From Aphelocoma coerulescens (Eukaryota > Chordata > Aves > Passeriformes > Corvidae), in contig NW_027184083.1 of NCBI RefSeq assembly GCF_041296385.1, positions 2,914,001 through 2,978,000 on the forward strand: a stretch of DNA of 64,000 nucleotides. The letters are read 5' to 3'. The stretch's first letter is position 1, and each line of letters opens with the position of its first letter. The notes under the pieces were generated by a model. That model saw nothing but the letters and a program-made list of their open reading frames with translations, was not told the DNA's origin and did not search any database. Below are positions 44,867-54,981 of this stretch, piece by piece. The position numbers and the translations under genes were made by a program.

Positions 44867-45440
44867 TAGCAGCCAGGAGCAGAGCAGATGGGAAACCTGT
44901 TGATCCTCTGGCATTGGTTTTCCTCCTCCAAGCAGGTAAAACTGGTGGATTTTTATGTCACTTCTTTCTCTGCCTCGGTCTTTCCCGGGGTTCGGACTGG
45001 CCAGGGCAGCCCCTGCAGGCTCCCTGGGCCGGAGAGAAAAAAAACCCAAAAAGCTGCTGAAAGGATTTGCTGCTGAAAAGCCTCCAGGCTGGGGGAAGGA
45101 AAAAACCCAAAAAAACCCAGAAGCTTCTTGCCTAACTTGGCGAAAAATTAATCCAGCAAAGACAACAAAGTAACAATCTGTGTAGCAGCCGACCACACTG
45201 GAGAGAGACAGTTTGAACAGAACCCGTGCCCGGGGTCCCCATGCTCTGGCCCCACCCCGTGGTTCATCTTAAAGATACAACAACCATTTCTGGGCATAAA
45301 GCAGATGATTAGGGCTTAAAGTATCATCATAAGATCACCCGAAGACATTCCACCCCTTATTCCATATCATTGGCTTAATGCCCAAATTAATACATTTCAA
45401 TTCTAAGCACACACATCTATACATATATACATCGAACTAT
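44867..45440. other. unassigned stretch, probably ERV flanks
   Basis: GC-rich then AT-rich, with repeated AAAACCCAAAAA runs at 45020-45120. No coding motif was recognised. It lies between a class II LTR and ERVL pol. Confidence 0.3.
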
Positions 45441-45813
45441 ATGCAAATAGTGGCAGTGATATTCAAGAAACAGTGGTATATAGGCATTCAGATATTTCAA
45501 ACGGTCCTCACCCAAAATCAAATCTCCCAGAGGTACACAACATGTTTCTCCATCCTTCTGCATTACCCACCATGTGCAACCAGGTCCCTGAGCAAAAACA
45601 ACCCCACGGATGGGTTTGTCTGTACTCGAGGCAGAATTAATCTACACAGTCTTTCCTAACAGACCTCTGACATGCACTACTGGAACCTTGTCTCCATCTA
45701 CCATATGTAGGGGCTCAGATTGGGTGGGGCCAGCTCTATTGGTGGAACCTCGGGTGTTAACTAACCAGGTGGCCCTTGCTAGATGCTGCTCCCAATTTTA
45801 AAAAGTTCCCCCA

Positions 45814-46458
45814 TGTCTTGGGGTGATGTTATGATGTGTATCCCATATCTCTGCCTATGCCCAGAAATTAATTTTTGTGCCTTTCTATGCCTCTAAACTG
45901 AGCCTGAGAGGGAGAAGAAAAAACTGAGCAAAACTTTCTCAAAGCAGTTTGCAGCTTGTTCAAGGTCACATAAAGATAGGAGGTTTTTTTTCCCCAGCCG
46001 CAGCAGGGGAGGGAGGAAGCACCCGGCTTGCTGTGTTCCAGTCAGCTTTTGGCCAGTTGTTTCAGTTTCTGGTTCTCCGGAGAGAGACTGAGAGTTGGAC
46101 CTTGCTTTTTTCTTCTCTAGAATTCCGGATTTTCTCCCTTTGCTACTGGACTGCTTTCAACCTCAGAGCACATCAGGAGGACTTTTCATCGGGCACAGAG
46201 GGCCTGGCCCTGGGCCAAGCCCCAGCTCCGAGGAGGCCAAAGGGAGGACTCTAACGCTTTCCCAGGTTTTTCCTCCACAGCGAAAGATTTTACCATTTCA
46301 ACTCATTTTCCTTTCCCGGGTGTTTGTTAAATAAATTGTTTTATCTTCTTCACTTTCCTTCGAGGAAATTTTTTTTTTTTTTCCCAGAACCTGGTGGGGG
46401 AGGGGTGGTTGTGCCTTCTCTCAGAGTATATATTTCTAAATTTGGCCAAACCGGTACA
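45814..46458 (+). repeat. solo LTR (family F, copy 2)
   Basis: It starts TGTCTTGGGG, ends CCGGTACA and has AATAAATTG near 46331. A perfect 5-bp target duplication CCCCA flanks it (45809-45813 and 46459-46463). Confidence 0.9.
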
Positions 46459-46910
46459 CCCCACCCAGTGCCTTCAGGGTGGTTTTCAACAATCCATTGC
46501 ACCATTCCACTTTGCCAGCAGCTGGTGCCTGGTAAGGGATATGGTATACCCACTCAATGCCATGTTCCCTAGCCCAGGTGTTGATAAGGCTATTCTTGAA
46601 ATTAGTCCCATTGTCAGATTCAATTCTCTCAGGGGTACCATGCCTCCAAAGGACTTGCTTTTCCAGCCCCAAGATGGTGTTATGGGCAGTACCTTGAGGC
46701 ACAGGGTAGGTCTTCAGCCATCCAGTGGTGGCTTCAACCACTGTAAGCACATAGCACTTGCCTTGGCGTGTTTGAGGCACTGTGATGTAATCAATCTGCC
46801 AAGCCTCCCCATACCTGTATTTGGACCACCGCCCACGGTACCACAGGGGCTTCACCCACTTGGCCTGCTTGATCACAATCATGGATAACCTGGGAGATAC
46901 TGTTGGGGTG

Positions 46911-47520
46911 GCTCAGCCTGCTCTCGGGCTGAAACCATCAAATGTCAGTCAAACCAGGGCCATCCACTGGGTGGATTTCCCCACCCAGGACAGTGGATTG
47001 GAAGGTGGACCAGAAGAGATCTAGGTTACCTCCCCCTGGGTGGCTCCCAATCCAAAATCACCTCCCCCTGTTCCAGAAAGTTCTCCCTTTTTTAGTTATT
47101 AATTGGTTCCCTGTTATGACTCCTGCCTCCCTGTTTTCCCCATTTGTTCTGAAAAATTGTATCCTCCCCTCTGCTTGTACCCCATTGGTTGTTTTCTCTT
47201 TCCCTGCCTTGCTCCATCCCCCCATAAAGGGGTGAGCCCGCTTCTTCTCAAGGCGCTTTTTTCTGGTTCCTGGACCCTCCTGCAAATAAACCTGTTGGAA
47301 CCCACACCAGAAACCCCTCCCGCCTTCTTTGCCTCCCGACTAACGCGGGTCTAATCCATCGGCCGCCCGACGTGCTTCCTCTGAGGAGGAGCCAGCACAT
47401 GCATTCATCCCACGCCGATTCCACTGAGCCGTCCAGTGAGGACGTTGTGGAGGCTAGTGCTGCGTCCCCTCTGCCAGAGGGCACACCAAGGCTTGTGGTT
47501 ACAAGCCCCCGGTTGCATTA
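46911..47520 (+). repeat. solo LTR (family H, copy 3)
   Basis: It matches the 565-bp LTRs of the provirus at 10985-18054, in opposite orientation, with about 55 extra bases near 46955-47008. A perfect 6-bp target duplication AGATAC flanks it (46905-46910 and 47521-47526). Confidence 0.92.
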
Positions 47521-48289
47521 AGATACTGTCCATGGTTAGATCCACCCCTTTGTCTTGTGCCTGCCTATAGGTGGCATCTCTGCCTTGATGTCCTGAGGCA
47601 TCATGGGCCCATCGAGCTAGGAACAACTCTTCTTTATGTTTCCAATCTAAGTCTATCTGTGACACTTCTATCTTTGCAGCCTGATCTACCTGCTTGCTGT
47701 TTTGGTGTTCCTCATTAGCCCTACTCTTGGGGACATGGGCATCTACATGGCAGGCTTTCACAACTAGCTTTCCTACCCGCGTAGCAATGTCTTTCTACTC
47801 TTCAGCAGCCCAGATTGGTTTTCCCCTATGCCGCCAATTAGCTTTTTCCCACTTTTCCAGCCAACCCCACAGAGCATTGGCTACCATCCATGAATCACTG
47901 TAGAGGTAGAGCTTTGGCCACTTTTCTCTTTCAGCAATATCCAGGGCTAGTTGAACAGCTTTTTGAGTTCAGTGAGTTGGCTCAATCCACCTTCTCCTTC
48001 AGTAGCTTCTGCAACCCATCGTGTGGGACTCCATACGGCTGCTTTCCACTTTTGTTTCATCCCTACGATGCGACAGGAACCGTTGGTGAAAAGACCGTAG
48101 CGTGTGTCTTCTGCTGGCAGTTGGTTTTACAGTGGAGCTTCTTCAGCATGTGTCACTGGTTCCTGTTCATCAGTGAGACCAAAGTTTTCACCTTCAGGCC
48201 AATTTGTGATTATTTCCAAGATCCCAGGGCAATTCAGTTTTTCAATATGGGCACGCTGTGTGATGAAAGCAATCCATTTACCCCATGTG

Positions 48290-48360
48290 GCATTTGTGGT
48301 TCAGTGGTAGAATTCTTGCCTGCCACGTGGGGGACCTGGGATCTATTCCCCGCCAATGCA
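48290..48360 (+). pseudogene. tRNA-Gly(GCC)-like sequence joined to an LTR
   Basis: 71 bases fit tRNA-Gly end to end: acceptor start GCATTTG, D-arm GTTCAGTGGTAGA, anticodon GCC (48322-48324), T-arm region, and acceptor end AATGCA. CCA follows directly (48361-48363), then four A's and an LTR edge at 48368. Read on the minus strand the last part is a normal tRNA-Gly primer site. The whole tRNA is present, however, not only the usual 18 bases. Several T-arm changes argue against a working tRNA gene. Confidence 0.75.
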
Positions 48361-48367
48361 CCAAAAA

Positions 48368-48858
48368 TGTTGTGGTTTGAAGCTGGCTAGGTGCCAAGCC
48401 CCATGAAATCTGTTTATTTTCATAAGGGGAAATAAGGATTATTGAGGAAAACGTAGACACTTTGAGGCAAAACAGGTCCACACCTGAACAATTACAGTAA
48501 AAATAAAATTTATTACTAACAGAATAAAAAGTAAAAAGAAAGAATAAGAAATTAGAGTAACTTTCAAGCACCTTTCTCTCCCAGTACCTCCCCCCTTTCA
48601 CCAACCCACACAAGGGAAAACAAAACATGGGGTTTGGTCAGTGTTCCATTTCTTAAGAGTCTTCCTTTATTTTTAAGCGAAAGGGTTTCTTCTGCTGGGC
48701 CATGGGATTCTTCTCACAAGAGATAGCTCTCTAGGAACTTCTTTAGTGTGGTTCAAACTTTCACAGGCAAAGCCCTGCCTGTATCTGCTGCAGTGAAGAA
48801 ATCTCTCCCATGGTTTAGCAGTCTTCTCAGAATTGCTAATCATGGGTCATAAATAACA
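48368..48858 (-). repeat. LTR with tRNA-Gly primer site (family J, copy 1)
   Basis: On the minus strand it ends CAAACCACAACA, then TTTT, then TGGTGCATTGGC. AATAAA signals lie near 48405 and 48505. It matches 49712-50166 in opposite orientation. The right edge is set at AATAACA by that comparison. Confidence 0.65.
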
Positions 48859-48923
48859 TGGGGTTTAGTTTTTTAAAGATGTAGTGGATTGAACCTGAGT
48901 TGATGGGCAGTCTTTTAGACTAA

Positions 48924-49349
48924 TGACACTTCTCACAATTTACATATTTAACAGTGCAGAAAGGCTGGAATTTCCTTTCTTTCCAGCTCGCCTGCTGGAA
49001 GGTGGGGGGCCTCGGAGCCTCCAGGCTCCACCGGGCGAGGGCCCCTGCCCCCCTCCCCTTTTCCCAACACCGCGGCATGGACCCTGGGTTGCTGGGAGGG
49101 GGAACTATCCCAGAGCTGCAGGCAGCTAAAACCAGCCATGGACTGCCAGACAGCTAAACCCATCCGGCACAGCATCTTGGGACCCTCTCCTCTCCATGCG
49201 GAGCCAGCGGAGCCAAAAGGAGCCAGCGTAGTCTCCTGTCTGCAGCCAGCACACTTCGTGCCAAACTGAAGAAGACACCATGCAGCCAGCAGCACAAAGG
49301 GAGTGAGGCTTTGTCTACAATAAAGCCTGAACAAGAACAATTTTCCACA
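48924..49349 (+). repeat. possible LTR of unknown family
   Basis: TGACACTTCTC...TTTTCCACA with AATAAA at 49319-49324, followed directly by TGGTGGCTTCAG, which could be a primer site. No second copy or target duplication is seen. Confidence 0.3.
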
Positions 49350-49711
49350 TGGTGGCTTCAGAGAGAAAGAGAACATGAGTCATGTGAGATGAGGCTGAAA
49401 ATGGCAATGGGAGAAAAGAGGGCAGTGCTGTGTTAGGGTTAGGGTTTCTCGCGCATAGCTTAAAAAACTTCTTGCATGCCGTGGTAAGAAACTGTAATAT
49501 CACAAACTGTTTGTCTCTTTAATCCATTTGAAGTACATGGGGGGATGGAGAATTCACGTGTGGCCCATGAAGATTGTGAAGAGTGCCTATGCCAGGCTAT
49601 ATAGAAGCAGTGACAGGCTTTTAGAGACTTGTGGCGAAGAAAGCCTTTGTGTTCAGGCTAAAATAACTTATCCTTACAAACTAACTCTCCTTAAAAAGAT
49701 TAATAACCCCA

Positions 49712-50166
49712 TGTGATGGCTCATGTTTTGCAGTGTGAAGGAACTCTGGGATTTTTCATGGGAGAGATGTTTTACACCACAGCAGATTGTTTCTTTCCTG
49801 GCCGGTCTGCTATTGGTGGCAGTTTGGGAACCACGTGCAACTGAAGAAAACCCTTTTAATCCTTAAGTATAAGAGAGAGACTTTTCAAGAACTGCAACAC
49901 TGACTAAAATCCCATGTTCTGTTATCCTTTGTGTGAGTTGGGTAAAAGGAGGGAAGTGCTGGAAGGGGGGGGGGGGGGGGTTGCTTTAATTTCTTGTCAT
50001 TTCTTTTTACTTTTAATTCTATTATTCTCTTTCTTTGTACTGCAACCGTTTAAGTTTGAACCTGTTTTGCCTCAGCTCTCTAGTTTTCCTCAATATTTTC
50101 TTAATTTCCCCTTATGAAAATAACAGATTTCGTGTGCTTGACACTTAGCTGCGTCAAACCAAGACA
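49712..50166 (+). repeat. LTR (family J, copy 2), opposite orientation
   Basis: Its 3' part (CCCCTTATGAAAATAAC...CAAACCAAGACA) is the inverted counterpart of the edge at 48368. A run of about 19 G's lies at 49963-49981. Confidence 0.6.
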
Positions 50167-50809
50167 AAGGATGAACTATTCCAGCCTGAAAGCAAAGGCA
50201 TTATTCTTCAATCTCTAAAAGTCTTTCGCAACATCTATGGGCTCTGGTGTTGAGCCCTTTTCACAAGCTGCTTATAGAATATTTCATCTGCCTCTTCATC
50301 ATGTATGGGTGGACTATAACAGACTCTCACCAAGATATCTGCCTTTTTAGCCTTCCCCCTGGTTCTTACCCATAAACACTTGACATCGCCATCAGTAAGC
50401 TCTAGACAATCAAAACACTCCCTAACATACAGGGCTACCCCACAGCTTCTCCTTCCTTGCTTGTCCCTTCTGAAGAGTTTATAGCCATCCATTGCAGCAC
50501 TCCAGTTGTGCAAGTCATCCCACCATGTCTCCATGATTGTAACTTTATCATAGTTTTCCAGCAGCACAACAGCTTCCAGCTCCTCCTGCTTGCTGCCCAT
50601 GCTGTGTGCATTGGTGCATTGCCATGTGGATCTCCATTCTCTACTTCCACTGAACTGGCAGACCGAAGGACCTCACTAGCACACTGTCCCTCAAACATTG
50701 GTGTGCTGGCCCCAGTCTTATCTTTAGAAAGCCTGTTTTTATCCCTTTCCCTCTTCAAATCTAGTTTAAAGGTCTTTCAATGATCCCCGCTAGCTCCTGT
50801 GCAAAGATA
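50167..50809 (-). repeat. CR1 LINE ORF2 endonuclease part (left piece)
   Basis: The minus strand encodes part of the CR1 apurinic-type endonuclease (ETWWDDLHNWSAAMDGYKLF, then GVALYVRE at 50600-50400), with upstream ORF sequence to 50809. It continues at 55280 after the nested LTR elements. Confidence 0.85.
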
Positions 50810-50815
50810 CTTTTA

Positions 50816-51103
50816 TGTCGGGGTCTCCTCCCCCTGCCATGTAGTCCTGAGAGAGGGTCCCTGAGGGGACAGAGACAGGGTTTCCCTAGCCCCTGGGCAG
50901 TCTCGTTCCCGATTGGTTGGTGTTCCCCTGAGCGGGCAAGGACCCTTGGTCCCGCATTGTAAGAGTTCCTCGGCAGAGCTCCGGCCATGCGGCTGGAGAA
51001 ATAAACATCTCTGAAACATCTAGCAAGAATTTGTCCATACATATTTCTTTTCCACGGGACTCCTTGTTTGGTACACGCATGTTACAGAATCCCCGCTGTA
51101 ACA
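50816..51103 (+). repeat. 5' LTR of CSD element B
   Basis: It starts TGTCGGGGTC and ends GCTGTAACA, with AAATAAACATC near 50999. It is 288 bp. Confidence 0.9.
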
Positions 51104-51186
51104 AATGGTGGAGAGTTGCTGGCAGAATGATCCCTGATCCCTAAGTAATTGATTTGTGTGAGTAAACCCTAGAAACTTTGGATTCC

Positions 51187-51463
51187 TGTTGGGGTCCCTC
51201 CCCCGCGCCCTGTAGCCCTGAGGGAGGCACGGGGTTTCCCTGCCCCTGGTCAGCCTCGTTCCCCATGGGTTGGTTTGTGTTCCCCTGCGCGGGCAAAGCA
51301 GCTCGGGTCCCGACTGTAAGAGTCCCTCAGCAGAGCCTGGCCATGCGGCTGGGGAAATAAACATCTCTGAAACATCTAGCAAGAATCCGCCCGTATATAT
51401 TTGTTTCTTTTCCACGGGACTCCTGGTTTGATATATGCGTGTTGCAGTATCCCCACTGTAACA
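51187..51463 (+). repeat. 5' LTR of CSD element A
   Basis: TGTTGGGG...ACTGTAACA, with AAATAAACATC near 51354. It is followed two bases later by TGGTGGAAGATTGCGAGC, the probable primer site. I could not match that to a tRNA. Element B has TGGTGGAGAGTTGCTGGC at the same place. Confidence 0.92.
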
Positions 51464-51574
51464 TATGGTGGAAGATTGCGAGCAGAACGATCCCCGCGAC
51501 TGATTTGTGTGAGTAAACCCTGGAAACTTTGGATTCCTCTTCTTGGTTTTGTTTTGCTATTGCATATCTGGACT

Positions 51575-52903
51575 ATGGAAGAATCGTGGGAAATGGGGCT
51601 CTCTGAGCCACAGAAAAAAATGTATCTAGAAGTAAAAGGGATCCTTGAACAACAAAACAAAAAAGTATTGGAACCGGGAGATCTTGAACACTTTTTTATC
51701 TGGCTTTTCAAAGAGTTCCCCTATATTTCTCGAGACTTACTTTTTGATATCAAACCTCCTGGATATTCTCAGGAGTGTTTCTGGAACGAGATCTGTGATA
51801 AGCTAAGGGATGGACTAGCGATAGAAGCTCTCCGTGGATCCTTTATAATCAGTGACGCTCTTCAGGAGCATCTGTATGATCCCATTACCCCTAAAGCAGA
51901 AGATCATACTTCTCCCGTGGCCGAGACCGCGTGGCGGCCACCCCAGGAGTGTATGACTGCAGCCGTGCCAGCGGAGGTGCCTGCGCTGGATGTGCCCGGC
52001 CCCCTCGGGAGCGCGCGCCTTACTGCGGACCCCATCCCTGTCTCGGGGTCCCCGGCCATGCGGCCGCGAGTGAGGGAGCGACGCCGCAGGCGCCATGGGT
52101 GCCGTGGGCCACGAGCAGCCAGGAACCGGAGGTCAGCGTGGAAGCCCGCTCTGAGCATACGGCTCGGAGAGCCCTGTGGAGGGAGAAGCGGCGGTTTCCA
52201 CAGCGACACGAGAAGCCGCGCAGTGCAGCGCCGAGCCGGAACGGGGCCGCTCTCGAAGCAGCGTGGAGTTTGCGGAGCGGAGCCGTGCAGAGCCCAGACA
52301 CGCGCCGGAGCAGCGCCGTGCAGAGAGCGCAGAGCGGCCGCGGCGCGGGGGCCTGACCGAGACGTCAGAGTCGGCGAGGCGGCGGCCACGCGGGACCGGC
52401 ACCCACGACAGACACGCAAGCACGTGATAGGAGACGTTCTAGCAACGAAAGTCACAGGAACTGTGAAATGGTACAATGTAAAAAACAACTATGGATTTAT
52501 AACACGAGATGATACAGGGGAAGATTTATTCATCCATAGAACTGCCGTTAAAAGGAATAACCCTAAAAATTACCTGCAAAGTGTAGGAGATGGGGAAGTT
52601 GTTCAATTTGATATAGTGCAAGGAAAGAAGGGTTTACAAGCAGCGAATGTTACTGGGCCTGGAGGTATTCCCGTCAAAGGCAGCCGTTATGCACAAAATT
52701 ATAAACACTATCCATTCCAGCAATTTCCCTACCCACAGCCTAATTTCCCCTTTTACCCTATACCCAATATGAACCCTTTCCTAAGTTTACCCTATCCCCA
52801 GTTTATTCCCAATCCGTTTTTTCATCCATGGTTTCCCTCACAAAACCCTGCCTTTGCCAATTGTTTCCCCAAAAATTCCTCTCTGATGCCGATGGGGGGA
52901 TGA
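51575..52903 (+). CDS. Gag matrix-like / Y-box cold-shock domain fusion protein
   Basis: 442 codons, fully open. The start at 51575 is chosen because element B has the same context and start. Residues 9-80 resemble the Gag matrix of the class II ERVs here ([14 protein letters not shown] at 41-49, FW at 69-70, DKL), so this part likely drives membrane targeting or self-association. Residues 110-285 are a GC-rich, Arg/Pro/Ala-rich linker. Residues 293-373 are a cold-shock domain of Y-box (YBX) type, with RNP1-like YGFI, RNP2-like DLFIHRTAV and the SVGDGE and [12 protein letters not shown] blocks. This is a nucleic-acid-binding fold. Residues 374-442 form a Phe/Pro/Tyr-rich tail. There is no zinc knuckle, capsid or enzyme. 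Met7-Gly8 could give an alternative start with N-terminal Gly. The function as an RNA-packaging Gag substitute is inference. Confidence 0.9.
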   Translation: MEESWEMGLSEPQKKMYLEVKGILEQQNKKVLEPGDLEHFFIWLFKEFPYISRDLLFDIKPPGYSQECFWNEICDKLRDGLAIEALRGSFIISDALQEHLYDPITPKAEDHTSPVAETAWRPPQECMTAAVPAEVPALDVPGPLGSARLTADPIPVSGSPAMRPRVRERRRRRHGCRGPRAARNRRSAWKPALSIRLGEPCGGRSGGFHSDTRSRAVQRRAGTGPLSKQRGVCGAEPCRAQTRAGAAPCRERRAAAARGPDRDVRVGEAAATRDRHPRQTRKHVIGDVLATKVTGTVKWYNVKNNYGFITRDDTGEDLFIHRTAVKRNNPKNYLQSVGDGEVVQFDIVQGKKGLQAANVTGPGGIPVKGSRYAQNYKHYPFQQFPYPQPNFPFYPIPNMNPFLSLPYPQFIPNPFFHPWFPSQNPAFANCFPKNSSLMPMGG

Positions 52904-53120
52904 AAAGGGGGAGGGAAGAGATTGAACCCTCTCCTGCCTCAGTTTCCCCACAGGCATGTCCAGAGAGTTCTGTCTCCCTTCTGTCAGCCCTAAGATGTTC
53001 CGCAGAATCTGTTTGGACATTTAAAGACTCAGGAGGGTGGCTTGTTTTGTTTTGAAACTGTTCTTGTTATGTTTATCCAATTGTCTTCATTCTCCTTTTA
53101 TTAAAATAAAACGGGTGAGA

Positions 53121-53396
53121 TGTTGGGTCCCTCCCCCGCGCCCTGTAGCCCTGAGGGAGGCACGGGGTTTCCCTGCCCCTGGTCAGCCTCGTTCCCCATG
53201 GGTTGGTTTGTGTTCCCCTGCGCGGGCAAAGCAGCTCGGGTCCCGACTGTAAGAGTCCCTCAGCAGAGCCTGGCCATGCGGCTGGGGAAATAAACATCTC
53301 TGAAACATCTAGCAAGAATCCGCCCGTATATATTTGTTTCTTTTCCACGGGACTCCTGGTTTGATATATGTGTGTTGCAGTATCCCCACTGTAACA
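53121..53396 (+). repeat. 3' LTR of CSD element A
   Basis: 276 bp, identical to the 5' copy by eye except for one missing G near the start and one C-to-T change near 53370. The preceding AAAATAAAACGGGTGAGA is the likely polypurine tract. Confidence 0.92.
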
Positions 53397-53439
53397 GATT
53401 CCTCTTCTTGTTTTTGTTTTGCTATTCTATATCTAAACT

Positions 53440-54763
53440 ATGGAGGAACTGTGGGAAGACTCTTGGCTCTCAGAGCCGCATATGGACATTTATCTTAAAC
53501 TTGAAAAGATTCTTGAACAACGATTTGTAAATTTTAGCTTAATTCAAGCTCAAAAAGAACTGAAACATTTCCTTTCATGGTTGTTTAAGAACTTTTTCTA
53601 TGTTTCTTGGGATTTAATTCTTACCAAAGACTTTTGGAACACCGTTTGGACACAGTTAATTTTTGAGTCAAAATATATGCCAATGGAAGAGTATTTTCGT
53701 GAATATTATTGAATTACCGAGACTGTTGAGCAATGTCAGCTGTGTCCTGGCGAAGAGAAGCCTGCCTCAGGGACCATGAGACCCAGACCAATAGGACCAA
53801 GCCTGCTCCGAGCAGCAGCAAGGCAGTTCACGCGCACAGGCGGAGCCACGTGAGCCACAGTATCGGCGGAGAAGCAAGGTGCGGCGGGAGCAGCGCAACC
53901 CGGCGGTGCCTGCCTGGCACCATGCAGCGTGTGGTGGAGTGAGCCCAGTCAACACCTGACCGAGAGGGGCGGCGCGCGGGCGGAGGCTGGCAGCGGTGGC
54001 AGTGGAGTGGAGCCGCGCCCAGCCGAAACGTGCTGAAGCGGGGCGCGAGGGCGTCATCCCTCGGGGGCCCAGCCGAGACGTGGGTGCAGCGCCTGGCATC
54101 GTCAACGAAGCTGCGACCAGAGGAGGTGACGCACGGAGAACTGAGTGGCGCAGCCCGGCCAGGCCTGCGCGGCCCCGAGTGCGACCCCGGGAAGAGCGCG
54201 CAGGCACGAGCAGCTCCAGCAATTCCAACATGGGAGCGAGCGAAAGAGAAAGCAAGAACGCAGTGAGACAGAAAACAGCAGCCACTCGGAAAAAGGAAAA
54301 TATCATAGCTAAGATTTTAGGAATAGTAAAATGGTATAATGTTAAACAAAATTATGGTTTTATAACAAGATGTGACAACCAGCAAGACATATTCGTGCAT
54401 AGAACTGCCATTAAAAAGAATAACCCTGAAAAATGCATCCCAAGCTTGGGAGATGGAGAGGTGGTGGAATTCAAAATCATACAAGGTAGAAAAGAGTTAC
54501 AAGCATCGCAGGTCACTGGGCCTGATGGTGTTCCTGTAAAAGGCAGTATATATGCAAAAAATCGTAGTCATGTTAGACAATATCTCCATTGTAGTCCCCC
54601 CCTACAGTCTCCCTTTCCTAATCCCACCTTTCCCTTTTACCCTATATCCTATTACCCCCAGTGTATTCCCAATCCGTTTTTTCATCCATGGTTTCCCTCA
54701 CAAAACCATACCTTTGCCAATTGTTTCCCCAAAAATCCCTTTCCAATGCCGAGTGGGGGATGA
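53440..54763 (+). pseudogene. CSD element B fusion gene, broken
   Basis: Orthologous in layout to 51575-52903. 53440-53712 encodes the matrix-like part (LSEPH, FLSWLFKNF at 45-53, FW at 65-66), then a stop at 53710-53712. After a GC-rich stretch of about 280 bases, an open frame in another phase (53996-54763, 255 codons) carries the cold-shock domain (its residues about 107-187) and the aromatic tail. By eye 53 of 81 domain positions match element A, with most differences conservative. RNP motifs (YGFI, DIFVHRTAI) are kept. The tail ends almost the same way ([22 protein letters not shown]). The break lies in the linker, and the 3' frame might still be expressed if initiated internally. Confidence 0.85.
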
Positions 54764-54981
54764 AAAGGGGGAGAAAAGAAATTAAACCCTCTCCTGCCTC
54801 AGTTTCATCACAAAGCATGCTCAGAGAGTTCTGTCTCCCTTCTGTCAGCCTTAAGATGCTCCACAGAATCTGTTTGGACATTTAAAGACTCAGGAGGGTG
54901 GCTTGTTTTCTTTTGAAACTGCCCTTGTTGTTTTCAATGTTAAGTTTTACATCTCTTTTTGTTAAAAATAAACCGGTGAAA

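Larger units (their letters stand above)
45440..48289 (-). pseudogene. pol: ERVL-type pol (RT/RNase H part and integrase), interrupted
   Basis: Class III (ERVL-like) pol read right to left. A damaged RT/RNase H part lies at 48289-47765, the RNase H-integrase junction at 47761-47527, and the integrase core at 46882-46464 with WQIDYITVP, ESDNGTNF and the Glu of GKVEWCNG. The integrase C-terminus lies at 45813-45440 with several stops. A solo LTR breaks it at 46911-47520 and another at 45814-46458. The core stretch is open for about 140 codons and keeps the catalytic acids. Confidence 0.75.
51187..53396 (+). mobile_element. CSD retroelement A (young, nested in element B)
   Basis: A 2210-bp element with LTRs 51187-51463 and 53121-53396. 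A perfect 6-bp target duplication GATTCC flanks it (51181-51186 and 53397-53402), in the leader of element B. By eye the two LTRs differ by one indel and one substitution over 277 bp, so the insertion is recent. Its whole coding content is one open frame (51575-52903). A 6-bp duplication points to a class II (alpha/beta-type) integrase acting in trans. Confidence 0.93.

Noticed and set aside
48290..48360. Functional tRNA-Gly gene
   Set aside because: The T-loop and several stem positions are altered, CCA is encoded next to it, and it abuts an LTR primer site, so it is better read as a retroviral primer copy or a pseudogene.
49430..49447. Telomere-like GTTAGGGTTAGGG
   Set aside because: Only two units; too short to call an interstitial telomeric repeat.
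51401..51574. N-terminal extension of the cold-shock ORF upstream of 51575
   Set aside because: It lies in the LTR and leader, and element B starts at the position equivalent to 51575.
52301..52427. Alternative-frame Arg/Glu-rich ORFs over the linker
   Set aside because: High GC makes all frames open; only the frame joined to the matrix-like and cold-shock parts is supported.
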